64,000 bases of DNA from Microbacterium sp. Lineage in GTDB: Bacteria > Actinomycetota > Actinomycetes > Actinomycetales > Microbacteriaceae. Positions 17,562 to 26,788 of this stretch are shown here, one piece after another (positions within the stretch are counted from its first letter, which is position 1; every line of letters starts with the position of its first letter). The notes beneath the pieces were generated by a model. The model was given only the letters and a program-made list of their open reading frames with translations. It made no database searches and had not been told where the DNA came from. The position numbers and the translations under genes were made by a program. Where the stretch lies: assembly GCA_003248655.1 (NCBI GenBank), contig QFPM01000004.1, positions 186,001 to 250,000 on the forward strand. Direction: 5' to 3'.

Positions 17562-17645
17562 CGGCATATAACCGCATAGCCGCCGCACTCGGCATCCGAC
17601 GTTCAGGTCGTAGGGGAAGACGTACCTGAAGAAACGGAGAATCCG

Positions 17646-18149
17646 ATGGCGACATCACTGGCGCGTGGAGTTGTCTTCGTACACTCCGCGCCACGTGCGT
17701 TGTGCCCGCACCTCGAGTGGGCGGTAGGGCGAACCCTCGGTCGCGCGGTCAATTTCGACTGGACCGACCAGCCCGTGCTCGCGGGCAGTCGCCGCGCCGA
17801 GTTCTACTGGGAGGGCCCGGCCGGAACTGGCGCCGCGCTCGCGACGGCGATCCGCGGGTGGGAGCACCTGCGTTTCGAGGTGAGCGAAGACCCGACTCCG
17901 CGCTCGGATGGCGGACGATGGATGCACACGCCCGGTCTCGGCATCCACTTCGCGCAGACAGATACGGCGGGCAACGTCGTCATCGGCGAGGACCGCGTGC
18001 GCTACGCGATGGAGATCGCCGCCGGCGACCCGTTCGAACTGCAGCGCGAACTGCAGGTCGCGCTCGGCAGCGCCTGGGACGAAGAGCTCGAGCCGTTCCG
18101 GCACGCGAGCGATGACGCGCCCGTCGTGTGGCTCCACAAGGTGGGCTGA
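17646..18149 (+). CDS. DUF3145 family protein
   Basis: 167-residue soluble protein of the actinobacterial DUF3145 family (GVVFVHSAPRALCPHLEWAV at the N-terminus; conserved WHTPGLG-like and LGSAWDEELEPFRHA segments). Function unknown, but it neighbours the type II fatty-acid synthesis genes, as commonly found in actinobacteria. A GGAG ribosome binding site precedes the ATG, and a palindromic operator/promoter lies 85 bases upstream. Confidence 0.88.
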   Translation: MATSLARGVVFVHSAPRALCPHLEWAVGRTLGRAVNFDWTDQPVLAGSRRAEFYWEGPAGTGAALATAIRGWEHLRFEVSEDPTPRSDGGRWMHTPGLGIHFAQTDTAGNVVIGEDRVRYAMEIAAGDPFELQRELQVALGSAWDEELEPFRHASDDAPVVWLHKVG

Positions 18150-18165
18150 CAAAGCCCGCGGTTAG

Positions 18166-19404
18166 TCAGACCGAGGCGAACGCGGCGACCGCGTTGTGCC
18201 CGCCGAACCCGAACGAGTTGCTGATCGCGAGCTGATCGCCGGCGCCGAGCGGTTGCGCCTCGCCCGAGAGGCGGAAGGGGACGGCGGGGTCCTGCTCGGT
18301 GAGGTTGATCGTCGGCGGTGCGACGCGGTCGCGCAACGCCAGCACGGTGAAGATCGCCTCGAGCGCGCCAGTACCGCCGAGGAGGTGTCCCGTGGATGCC
18401 TTGGTGCCCGACACCGGGATCTCCTCGACCCGCGAACCGAACACGGTCTTGAGCGCCGTGTACTCGTTCGGGTCGCCGACCGGGGTCGAGGTCAGGTGCG
18501 CGTTGATGTGCGTGACGTCGTCGGGTGAGGCGCCCGCCGCCTCGAGCGCGAGACGGACCGCGCGCGCCGCGCCGGCCCCTTCAGGGTCGTTGGCCGTGAT
18601 GTGGTACGAGTCGGCTGTGACACCGCCACCGACGACGGCGGCGTAGATCTTCGCGCCGCGCGCCTTCGCGTGCTCCTCGGTCTCGAGGATGAGCACTCCC
18701 GCCCCTTCGCCCATGACGAAGCCGTCGCGGTCGATCGAGCCGGGCCGCGAGGCCGTCTCGGGGGAGTCGTTGCGCTTCGACAGCGCCTGCATCGACGAGA
18801 ACGACGCGATCGTCACGGGGTGGATGACCGACTCGGTGCCACCCGCGATCACGACGTCCGCGAGCCCGCCTTGCAGGTGCTCGATCGCGTTGACGATGGA
18901 CTCGGTGCTCGACGCGCAGGCGCTCGCGACCGTCCGCGCGTAGGCGCGGGCGTTGAAGTGCAGCGAGAGGTTGCCCGCTGCGGCGTTCGGCATGAGCATG
19001 GGGACGGTCATCGGCAGTACCCGCCGCGGACCCTTCTCGCGAAGCGTGTCCCACGCGTCGAGGAGCGTCCACAGGCCGCCGATGCCCGTCGCGAAGTCGA
19101 CGCCGAGGCGTTCGGGTTCGACGTCGGGGCTGCCGGCATCCGCCCACGCCTCCATCGCCGCGACGAGTGCGAACTGCGACGACGGGTCGAGACGCTTTGC
19201 CACGGGGCGCTCGAGCACCGTGTCGGGGCGTACCGCGGCCTGCGCCGCGAACGTCACCGGCAGGTTGTACTGCTCGACCCAGTCGTACTCGAGAGTGCTC
19301 GCGCCCGACGCGCCTTCCAGGAGCGCCGACCAGCTCTCGGGGGCCGTGCCGCCGATGGGGCTCGATGCGCCGATTCCAGTGACGACGATTCGGGAGTTGC
19401 TCAT
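18166..19404 (-). CDS. fabF: Beta-ketoacyl-ACP synthase II
   Basis: Elongating condensing enzyme of type II fatty-acid synthesis; 412 residues. The catalytic Cys lies in TVASACASSTESI (~residue 164), with the two His in NAHLTSTPVGD and STGHLLGGTG, and FGFGGHNA at the C-terminus. Last gene of the minus-strand cluster aceE, fasR-like, fabD, fabH, acpP, fabF. Confidence 0.96.
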   Translation of the reverse strand: MSNSRIVVTGIGASSPIGGTAPESWSALLEGASGASTLEYDWVEQYNLPVTFAAQAAVRPDTVLERPVAKRLDPSSQFALVAAMEAWADAGSPDVEPERLGVDFATGIGGLWTLLDAWDTLREKGPRRVLPMTVPMLMPNAAAGNLSLHFNARAYARTVASACASSTESIVNAIEHLQGGLADVVIAGGTESVIHPVTIASFSSMQALSKRNDSPETASRPGSIDRDGFVMGEGAGVLILETEEHAKARGAKIYAAVVGGGVTADSYHITANDPEGAGAARAVRLALEAAGASPDDVTHINAHLTSTPVGDPNEYTALKTVFGSRVEEIPVSGTKASTGHLLGGTGALEAIFTVLALRDRVAPPTINLTEQDPAVPFRLSGEAQPLGAGDQLAISNSFGFGGHNAVAAFASV

Positions 19405-19465
19405 GGTGTCCTCGTGGGTGTGGTGGTGCGCTCCGGTGGGGGCGATGCCCCCACCGGTTCAGGGG

Positions 19466-19714
19466 TCAGGCCTGGCCTGCGGTGATGAACGAGACGGCGT
19501 CGCCGACGGTCTTCAGGTTCTTGACCTCTTCGTCGGGGATCGTGACGCCGAACTTCTCCTCGGCGTTGACGACGATCGTCATCATCGAGATCGAGTCGAT
19601 GTCGAGGTCGTCGGTGAACGACTTCTCCAGGGCGACCTCGTCGGCCGAGATGCCCGTCTCGTCGGTGATGAGCTCGGCGAGTCCGGCGAGGACCTCGTCG
19701 TTGCTGAATGCCAT
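19466..19714 (-). CDS. acpP: Acyl carrier protein
   Basis: 82-residue acidic ACP. The phosphopantetheine attachment Ser is Ser41 in DLDIDSISM (DSI rather than the more usual DSL). An AGGAG site precedes the ATG. It lies between fabH and fabF and carries the growing acyl chain. Confidence 0.97.
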   Translation of the reverse strand: MAFSNDEVLAGLAELITDETGISADEVALEKSFTDDLDIDSISMMTIVVNAEEKFGVTIPDEEVKNLKTVGDAVSFITAGQA

Positions 19715-19794
19715 GGGATTCTCCTTGTTGTCGGAATGGGGTGGGATGCGACCCGGCCGGGTCGCCGTTCAGTCTAGGTGCGCACGAGCGCCCG

Positions 19795-20796
19795 TCACGG
19801 GAGCACGACCACCTGTGCGCCGAAGACGAGTCCGGCGCCGAAGCCGATCTGCAGCGCCAAGCCGCCGGAAAGCTCCGGGTGCTCCTCGAGCAGGCGGTGC
19901 GTCGCGAGGGGAATGGATGCCGCGGACGTGTTGCCCGTCGTCTCGATGTCGCGGCCGATCACGACCGACTCGGGCAGCTTCAGCTGCTTGGCGAACTCGT
20001 CGATGATGCGCATGTTCGCCTGGTGCGGCACGAAGGCGGCGAGGTCGGATGCCTCGACACCCGCGGCTTCGAGGGCCTGGCGGGCGACCTTGACCATCTC
20101 CCACACGGCCCAGCGGAAGACCGTCGGGCCCTCCTGCCGCAGCGTCGGCCACGGTGCGAGGCCGTCGCGGAACTCCACGAGCGTGTGGTTCATGCCGACG
20201 GCATCCGCCTTCGAGCCGTCCGACCCCCAGATCGTCGGCCCGATGCCGGGGAAATCGCTCGGGCCGATGACGACGGCGCCCGCGCCGTCGCCCAGCAGGA
20301 ACGAGATCGAGCGGTCGGTCGGGTCGACGACGTCGCTGAGCTTCTCGGCCCCGACGACGACGGCGTAGTGGGCGGCACCGGCGCGGATGAGGGCGTCTGC
20401 CTGCGCGACGCCGTACGCGAAGCCCGCGCAGGCCGCGTTCATGTCGTACGCGGCGGCCGGGTTCGCGCCGACGCGGTCGGCGACGATGGCCGCGACGGAC
20501 GGTGTCTGCTTGGGGTTGGAGATCGTCGCGATGATGACGGCGTCGATCTGGTCCGCCGGCACGCCCGACCGTGCGATCGCCTCGGCCGCGGCATCCGAGG
20601 CGAGGTCGATTGCGGTCGTATCGTGGTCCGCGCGCATGCGCGTGACAATGCCGGTGCGCTGACGGATCCACTCGTCGCTCGAGTCGATGGGGCCGACGAG
20701 GTCGTCGTTGGGCACCGCGTTCTCGCCGCGTGCCGCGCCGTACGCGTAGATGCGCGTGTAGGCGGGCCCGGTGGTCTGGTTCAGGGTGATGCTCAC
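19795..20796 (-). CDS. fabH: Beta-ketoacyl-ACP synthase III
   Basis: Initiating condensing enzyme joining an acyl-CoA primer with malonyl-ACP; 333 residues. The catalytic triad is visible as Cys in MNAACAGFAYG, His in VPHQANMRI and Asn in TTGNTSAASIP. The frame is open far upstream, but the GTG at 20796 follows an AGGAGAAGG ribosome binding site and overlaps the fabD stop by four bases. Confidence 0.96.
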   Translation of the reverse strand: MSITLNQTTGPAYTRIYAYGAARGENAVPNDDLVGPIDSSDEWIRQRTGIVTRMRADHDTTAIDLASDAAAEAIARSGVPADQIDAVIIATISNPKQTPSVAAIVADRVGANPAAAYDMNAACAGFAYGVAQADALIRAGAAHYAVVVGAEKLSDVVDPTDRSISFLLGDGAGAVVIGPSDFPGIGPTIWGSDGSKADAVGMNHTLVEFRDGLAPWPTLRQEGPTVFRWAVWEMVKVARQALEAAGVEASDLAAFVPHQANMRIIDEFAKQLKLPESVVIGRDIETTGNTSAASIPLATHRLLEEHPELSGGLALQIGFGAGLVFGAQVVVLP

Positions 20797-21713
20797 GAAC
20801 CTTCTCCTGTCAGCAGAGCGGCCGCGGCCGCGAGGTCGTCGGGTGTCTTGACCGCGACGGTCGGAACGCCCCGAAGCGCGCGCTTGGCGAGTCCGACGAG
20901 TGTTCCGGCGGGTGCCAGCTCGATGATGCCGGTGACCTCGTGCGCCGCGAACGAGTCCATGCACAGATCCCAGCGGACGGGCGAGGCGACCTGTTCGACG
21001 AGCAGGTCGAGCGCCTGGCGACCGGTGCCGACGACCGAGCCGTCGCGGTTCGTCCAGAGCGTGAGGGTGGGGTCGGATGCCTGGAGCTCGGCTGCTGCCC
21101 CCCGAAGCGTGTCGACGGCGGGCGCCATGAAGCGCGTGTGGAACGCGCCCGCGACCTGCAGCGGGATGACGCGACTGGCAGCCACCGGCGCCTCGGCGAG
21201 CGCTGCGAGCGGCTCGAGGGCCCCTGCCGCGACGATCTGACCCGCTCCGTTGTGGTTCGCAGGCGTGAGGTCGAGCTCGTCGAGGCGCGCCAGCACGGCG
21301 TCGCGGTCGCCGCCGAGAATCGCGCTCATGCCGGTCTGCTCGGCCGCCGCGGCCTCGGCCATCGCGCGGCCGCGAAGCCCCACGAGCCGCATGCCCTCGA
21401 CGTCCGTGAGGACGCCCGCAGCCACGAGCGCTGCGATCTCGCCGACCGAGTGCCCCGCCACACCGCCGGGCTGGATGCCCGCGGCATCCGTCAGTGCGAG
21501 ATACGACACGAGGCTCGCGGCGACGATGAGCGGCTGTGCGACCTGCGTGTCGCGGATGCGATCGGCGTCCCATTCGGTGCCCGCCGCGATGAGGTCGACG
21601 CCGCTCGCGTCCGAGTAGCGCTCGAGCCGCTCACGGATGCCGTCGAGGGCCAGCCACGGCTCGAGGAATCCCGGGGTCTGCGATCCCTGGCCGGGAAAGA
21701 CGGTGATGATCAC
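20793..21713 (-). CDS. fabD: Malonyl-CoA:ACP transacylase
   Basis: Loads malonyl units onto ACP; 306 residues. GQGSQTPGF near the N-terminus and the nucleophile elbow GHSVGE (~residue 92) are present, with the catalytic His in AGAFHTRFM. GTG start preceded by AGGA. First of the fabD-fabH-acpP-fabF block. Confidence 0.96.
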   Translation of the reverse strand: MIITVFPGQGSQTPGFLEPWLALDGIRERLERYSDASGVDLIAAGTEWDADRIRDTQVAQPLIVAASLVSYLALTDAAGIQPGGVAGHSVGEIAALVAAGVLTDVEGMRLVGLRGRAMAEAAAAEQTGMSAILGGDRDAVLARLDELDLTPANHNGAGQIVAAGALEPLAALAEAPVAASRVIPLQVAGAFHTRFMAPAVDTLRGAAAELQASDPTLTLWTNRDGSVVGTGRQALDLLVEQVASPVRWDLCMDSFAAHEVTGIIELAPAGTLVGLAKRALRGVPTVAVKTPDDLAAAAALLTGEGS

Positions 21714-21794
21714 TGCTCTATCCTGTCAATATCTGGGCGCGCCCGCTGGGGCTGATCTCACAAGAAAGCGCCGATGCTTTGTGCGCGTCTTACA

Positions 21795-23009
21795 TCACGT
21801 GGGTCGGCGGGTGCCCATCGATCGGCGCCGCGTGACCTCGGTGCCGATCGATCCGATGATGAGCGCCATCTGCAGCGTGAGCGCTTCGCGAGGGCCCGTG
21901 GCATCCCATCCGATGACCTCCGAGACGCGCTTGAGTCGGTAGCGGACGGTGTTCGGGTGGACGAACAGCTCACGCGCCGTCGCTTCGAGCGAGCGGCCGT
22001 TGTCGAGGTAGCTCCACAGGGTCGTGACGAGATCGGACGAATGCGCCTGCAGCGGGCGGTAGATCCGCTCGACGAGCGTCGCCTTCGCCGCCGAGTCTCC
22101 GGCGAGGGCGCGTTCGGGGAGCAGATCGTCGGCCTCGACGGGCCGGGGAGCGCCGCGCCAGGCGGCGGCGACCGCGAAGCCCGCGAGAGCCGCCCGCGCG
22201 CTCTGGCTGGCATCGACGAGCGCGGGAACCGTCGGGCCGAGGACGAGGTGACCGACACCGAACCCCGGCTCGAGCCGCGTCGCGATCTCGGTGAAGGTGA
22301 GCTCCGCGACAGTCTCGTCGCGCGGGGGCACGTCGGCTCGGCCGATGACCACCACGAGGCGCGACCCCTGCACACCGATCAGCACGTCGACGCCGAGCTT
22401 GCGCGCGAGCCGGCGCAGCTGATCGACGTCGAACTGTGGGGGAGTCGTGCCCACGAGCACCGCGACCTCGCCGTGACCGTGCCAGCCGAGCGCCGCGATG
22501 CGACTCGGGAGCTCTTCGTCGGCCTCACCCGTGAGGATCGAGTCGACGACGAGAGCTTCGAGACGGGCATCCCAGAGCCCTCTCGCCTCCGCCGCGCGGG
22601 CGTAGACGTCGGCCGACGCGAACGCGACTTCGCGTGAGAAGAGCAGGATGCTCTCGCGAAGGTCCTCGGCCCGCCCCGCGACCCGCTCCTCGGTCACGGC
22701 GACCGTCACGCGGATCAGCTGCAGCGTCTGTGTCAGGCTGACGCTGCGCAGAAGCTCACGCGGCGCGGCGGCGAAGATGTCCGCCGCGATCCACGGGGTC
22801 GAGCGGGGATCTTCGTACCACTGGATGAACGAGGCGATGCCCGCCTGCGCGACGAGCCCCACCGACGACCGACGCGCGGGCGGCATGTCGGCGTACCACG
22901 GGAGCGAGTCCTCGAGGCGCTTGATGGTCGCCGTCGCGAGGTCCCCGGAGATCCGCCGGAGCCAGGCGAGTGTCTCCGCCTTCTCTTGCGGGGTGGGGCT
23001 GGCGGGCAT
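21795..23009 (-). CDS. fasR: PucR/CdaR-type regulator of fatty-acid synthesis (FasR-like)
   Basis: 404-residue transcription factor with a C-terminal PucR-type helix-turn-helix (SLEATARELFVHPNTVRYRLKRVSEVIGWD) and a GGDEF-like/CdaR middle region. The place directly upstream of fabD and the architecture match FasR, the activator of the fab operon described in Streptomyces. The start MPASPTPQEK at 23009 was chosen because residues upstream in the open frame look non-coding. It follows aceE by eight bases. Confidence 0.85.
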   Translation of the reverse strand: MPASPTPQEKAETLAWLRRISGDLATATIKRLEDSLPWYADMPPARRSSVGLVAQAGIASFIQWYEDPRSTPWIAADIFAAAPRELLRSVSLTQTLQLIRVTVAVTEERVAGRAEDLRESILLFSREVAFASADVYARAAEARGLWDARLEALVVDSILTGEADEELPSRIAALGWHGHGEVAVLVGTTPPQFDVDQLRRLARKLGVDVLIGVQGSRLVVVIGRADVPPRDETVAELTFTEIATRLEPGFGVGHLVLGPTVPALVDASQSARAALAGFAVAAAWRGAPRPVEADDLLPERALAGDSAAKATLVERIYRPLQAHSSDLVTTLWSYLDNGRSLEATARELFVHPNTVRYRLKRVSEVIGWDATGPREALTLQMALIIGSIGTEVTRRRSMGTRRPT

Positions 23010-23017
23010 CGACGCGG

Positions 23018-25762
23018 TCAGCTCTCGCCGCCGGCGTTCCCGCTCGTGCCGGCGGTCACGTCGTAGAGGCGGTACTTCTCGATCGCCTGAGCCGAGAGGG
23101 AGCGGTCGACCACGCCCTCGTCGGCGAGCGCCTGCAGCGCACGCACGACGACCGACGGTCCGTCGATCTTGAAGAACCGGCGGGCCGCGGCGCGGGTGTC
23201 GGAGAATCCGAACCCGTCGGCGCCGAGCGTCGCGTAGCGCGCCGGAACCCACGGGCGGATCTGGTCCTGCACCGCCTGCATGTAATCGCTCACGGCAACG
23301 ACGGGGCCTTGGCTACCGCGCAGCTTCTCGGTGAGGTACGCGGTGCGCGGCTCGTCGGTGGGGTGCAGGAAGTTGTGCTCGTCGGCGGCGAGGCCGTCGC
23401 GACGCAACTCCGTCCAGCTCGTGACCGACCACACGTCGGCCGCGATGCCCCAGTCGTCGCGCAGCAGCTGCTGTGCCTCGAGTACCCACGGCACGCCGAC
23501 GCCCGACGCGAGAAGCTGCACGCGGTGGCCGCCGTCCTGACCCTCGTTGAACCAGCCCTCCGAGATGCGGTGGATGCCGTGGACGATGCCGTCGGCATCC
23601 ACGTTCTCCGGCTCAGCAGGCTGGACGAGCGGTTCGTTGTAGAGCGTGATGTAGTACATGACGTTCGGGTCGGGGTGGTTGCCGCCGTACATCCGATCGA
23701 GGCCCGAACGCACGATGTTCGCGATCTCGTAGCCGTAGGCGGGGTCGTAGGACACCGTCGCCGGGTTCGTCGACGCGAGCAGGTGCGAGTGGCCGTCGGC
23801 GTGTTGCAGGCCCTCGCCGGTCAGCGTCGTACGACCTGCCGTGGCGCCCATGATGAAACCGCGCGCCATCTGGTCGCCCGCCGCCCACTGGGCGTCGCCT
23901 GTGCGCTGGAAGCCGAACATCGAGTAGAAGATATACACCGGGATCAGCGGCTCGCCGTGCGTTGAGTACGACGTGCCGGTTCCGGTGAACGCCGCGAGGG
24001 CGCCCGCCTCGTTGATGCCGACGTGCATGATCTGGCCTTGCGGGCTCTCTTTGTAAGCCAGCAGCAGATCGCGGTCGACGGAGGTGTAGTTCTGCCCGTG
24101 CGGGTTGTAGATCTTCGCCGTCGGGAAGAACGCGTCGAGGCCGAACGTGCGCGCCTCGTCGGGGATGATCGGGACGATCCGGTTGCCGAAGTCCTTCGAG
24201 CGCAGCAGGTCCTTCAGCAGGCGCACGAACGCCATCGTGGTGGCGACCTCCTGCGTACCCGAGCCCTTCTTCGGAAGCGCGTAGGCGCTGTCGTCGGGGA
24301 GGGTGATCGGCACGTGGTGCGTCCGGCGCTCGGGCAGGAACCCGCCCAGGGCGCGACGCTTCTCGACCATGTACTGGATCGTCTCGTCCTCGAGGCCCGG
24401 GTTGAAGTACGGCGGCGCGTACGGGTTCTCTTCGAGCTGGGCGTCCGTGACCGGAATCCGCATCGAGTCGCGGAAGTGCTTGAGGTCCTCGAGGGTCATC
24501 TTCTTCATCTGGTGGGTCGCGTTGCGGCCCTCGAAGTGGTGGCCGAGGCCGTAGCCCTTGATGGTCTTCGCGAGGATGACGGTGGGCCGGCCCTTGTGCT
24601 CGACGGCGGCCTTGTAGGCGGCGTAGAGCTTCTGGTAGTCGAGGCCGCCGCGGCGGAGCTTGCCCCAGATGTCGTCGTCGGACCAGTCCTTGACCATCGC
24701 GGCGGTGCGCTCGTCGCGACCGAAGAAGTGGTCTCGGATGAACTTGCCGTCCTCGGCCCGATAGGTCTGGAAGTCGCCGTCCGGCGTCGTGTTCATGAGG
24801 CGCACGAGCGCGCCGTCGGTGTCGACCTGCAGCAGCTCGTCCCAGCCGCGGCCCCAGACGACCTTGATGACGTTCCAGCCGGCGCCGCGGAAGAACGCCT
24901 CGAGCTCCTGGATGATCTTGCCGTTGCCGCGGACCGGGCCGTCGAGGCGCTGCAGGTTGCAGTTGACGACGAACGTGAGGTTGTCGAGGCCTTCGTTCGC
25001 CGCGACCTGCAGCTGACCGCGCGACTCGACCTCGTCCATCTCGCCGTCGCCGAGGAATGCCCAGACGTGCGAGTTCGAGAGGTCCTTGACGCCCCGGTTC
25101 GTGAGGTACTTGTTGGTCATCGCCTGGTAGATCGCGTTGATCGGGCCAAGGCCCATCGACACCGTCGGGAACTGCCAGTAGTCCGGCATGAGTCGCGGGT
25201 GCGGATACGAGGGGATGCCGAGGGGCGCCTTCGACTTCTCCTGGCGGAACCCGTCGAGCTGGTCCTCCGACAGGCGTCCCTCGAGGAACGAGCGCGCGTA
25301 GATGCCGGGGGAGGCGTGCCCCTGGATGAAGATCTGGTCGCCGCCGGACGGGTCGTCAAGGCCGCGGAAGAAGTGGTTGAAGCCCACTTCATAGAGGGAT
25401 GCCGACGAGGCATACGTCGAGATGTGGCCGCCGACGCCGATGCCCGGTCGCTGTGCGCGGTGCACCGTCACGGCGGCATTCCAGCGGATCCAGCGGCGGT
25501 AGCGGCGCTCGAGCTCTTCGTCGCCCGGGAAGTCGGGCTCGTTCTCGGGCGCGATCGTGTTGATGTAGTCGGTGACCGGCACCTGCGGGACGTTCAGCTG
25601 CAGCTCGTGCGACTTGTTGAGCAGGCTCAGCATGATCTCGCGACCGCGACCGGCGCCCTTGGCATCCACCAGCTGCTGCAGTGACTCCTGCCACTCGCTG
25701 GTCTCGTCCGGATCGCTGTCCTGCGGGCCCTGCGAGTACGGATCCTGATCGTTGACAGTCAC
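23018..25762 (-). CDS. aceE: Pyruvate dehydrogenase E1 (homodimeric)
   Basis: 914-residue thiamine-diphosphate enzyme decarboxylating pyruvate and transferring acetyl to E2. The TPP motif GDGEMDEVES and the segments GHASPGIYARSFLEGRLS and FGFQRTGD are typical of AceE. GTG start with AAAGGTGA ahead. It lies at the head of the fasR-fabDH-acpP-fabF cluster and links acetyl-CoA supply to fatty-acid synthesis. Confidence 0.97.
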   Translation of the reverse strand: MTVNDQDPYSQGPQDSDPDETSEWQESLQQLVDAKGAGRGREIMLSLLNKSHELQLNVPQVPVTDYINTIAPENEPDFPGDEELERRYRRWIRWNAAVTVHRAQRPGIGVGGHISTYASSASLYEVGFNHFFRGLDDPSGGDQIFIQGHASPGIYARSFLEGRLSEDQLDGFRQEKSKAPLGIPSYPHPRLMPDYWQFPTVSMGLGPINAIYQAMTNKYLTNRGVKDLSNSHVWAFLGDGEMDEVESRGQLQVAANEGLDNLTFVVNCNLQRLDGPVRGNGKIIQELEAFFRGAGWNVIKVVWGRGWDELLQVDTDGALVRLMNTTPDGDFQTYRAEDGKFIRDHFFGRDERTAAMVKDWSDDDIWGKLRRGGLDYQKLYAAYKAAVEHKGRPTVILAKTIKGYGLGHHFEGRNATHQMKKMTLEDLKHFRDSMRIPVTDAQLEENPYAPPYFNPGLEDETIQYMVEKRRALGGFLPERRTHHVPITLPDDSAYALPKKGSGTQEVATTMAFVRLLKDLLRSKDFGNRIVPIIPDEARTFGLDAFFPTAKIYNPHGQNYTSVDRDLLLAYKESPQGQIMHVGINEAGALAAFTGTGTSYSTHGEPLIPVYIFYSMFGFQRTGDAQWAAGDQMARGFIMGATAGRTTLTGEGLQHADGHSHLLASTNPATVSYDPAYGYEIANIVRSGLDRMYGGNHPDPNVMYYITLYNEPLVQPAEPENVDADGIVHGIHRISEGWFNEGQDGGHRVQLLASGVGVPWVLEAQQLLRDDWGIAADVWSVTSWTELRRDGLAADEHNFLHPTDEPRTAYLTEKLRGSQGPVVAVSDYMQAVQDQIRPWVPARYATLGADGFGFSDTRAAARRFFKIDGPSVVVRALQALADEGVVDRSLSAQAIEKYRLYDVTAGTSGNAGGES

Positions 25763-25909
25763 GAGTCACCTTTCGTCATCTGGCAGGTCGTGCCAGGGAT
25801 GCGGCTTCGGATGCCTGTGGCCGACGGTACGCGGTGTTTTGTACAGCGGCCACAAGGCATCGTGGATCAGCCTAGTCACTTCTAGACGACGCAGACCAAC
25901 ATGAGACGG

Positions 25910-25982
25910 TGGGCCCTGCCGGGATCGAACCGACGACATCCACGGTGTAAACGTGGCGCTCTACCAGCTGAGCTAAAGGCCC
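25910..25982 (-). tRNA. tRNA-Val(TAC)
   Basis: Minus strand. Acceptor GGGCCTT pairs with AGGGCCC, the anticodon loop is TTTACAC (anticodon TAC) and the T-loop TTCGATC. Full CCA is not encoded. Confidence 0.95.
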
Positions 25983-26031
25983 TGACCACACCAGTCTAGG
26001 AGTTCCGGGGCGCAGCGTCGGAGGGGAGCGA

Positions 26032-26037
26032 TAGGTT
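26032..26037 (+). promoter_or_regulatory. -10 element for zinc-ribbon protein gene
   Basis: TAGGTT with a six-base gap to the GTG at 26044. Confidence 0.55.
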
Positions 26038-26043
26038 GGACGG

Positions 26044-26775
26044 GTGAAAGCACGCCCCGCCGACCAGCTCCTCCTCATCGAGGTAGCGCGTCTCGACGAA
26101 GCCATCCGGTCCGCCGACCACGCGCGGCGAAACCCCGCGCAGACCGCGCGGGTCAACGAACTGATCGCGAGGCGGCTGACCGAATCGGCGACGCTGACGC
26201 GGCTCCTCGGCGAGCGTGACGACGTGCAGGCCGAGATCGCGCGGCTCGAGTCCGACGTCGCGCTCGTCGATGCGCGCACGGCGCGCGACACCGAGCGGCT
26301 CGCGGCGACCTCGAACGTGAAAGAGGCGCAGGGGTTCGAGCATGAGCTCGCCTCGCTCGCCAAGCGCAAGAGCGACCTCGAGGATGCGGAGCTCGAGCTC
26401 ATGGAACGGCTCGAAACGGCCGATGCCGCCGTCGCGGCGCAAGAGGCCGTGATCGCCGCCATCAACGACGAGGGCGCACGCCTGAGCGCCGAGGGCAAAG
26501 CCGCCGTCGCCGAGGCAACCGCCGCGGGAGAGGCGGCGACCCGCGACCGCGCTGCCGTCGCGGCAACCGTCCCCGCAGACCTGCTCGCGCTCTACGAACG
26601 GCTCGCCGCGCGCGGGGTCGGGGCGGGGCTTCTGCGCCGCAAGACCTGCGAGGGCTGCCACATGGTGCTCTCCGGCACCGATCTGCAGACGCTGCGGCAG
26701 GCGGCGGAGGACGACGTCGTGATGTGCCCGGAGTGCGGCGGCATCCTCGTGCGCAGCGACGAATCCGGACTGTGA
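26044..26775 (+). CDS. Coiled-coil C4-type zinc-ribbon protein
   Basis: 243-residue protein: residues ~10-185 form long Ala/Glu/Arg-rich coiled coils, then a C-terminal zinc ribbon with CEGC (~residue 202) and CPEC (~residue 228). This layout matches the conserved actinobacterial zinc-ribbon family (DUF164-like) of nucleic-acid-associated proteins of unclear role. A TAGGTT hexamer sits six bases before the GTG. The polymerase gene follows 13 bases downstream. Confidence 0.85.
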   Translation: MKARPADQLLLIEVARLDEAIRSADHARRNPAQTARVNELIARRLTESATLTRLLGERDDVQAEIARLESDVALVDARTARDTERLAATSNVKEAQGFEHELASLAKRKSDLEDAELELMERLETADAAVAAQEAVIAAINDEGARLSAEGKAAVAEATAAGEAATRDRAAVAATVPADLLALYERLAARGVGAGLLRRKTCEGCHMVLSGTDLQTLRQAAEDDVVMCPECGGILVRSDESGL

Positions 26776-26788
26776 GCCGGAGGCGGCC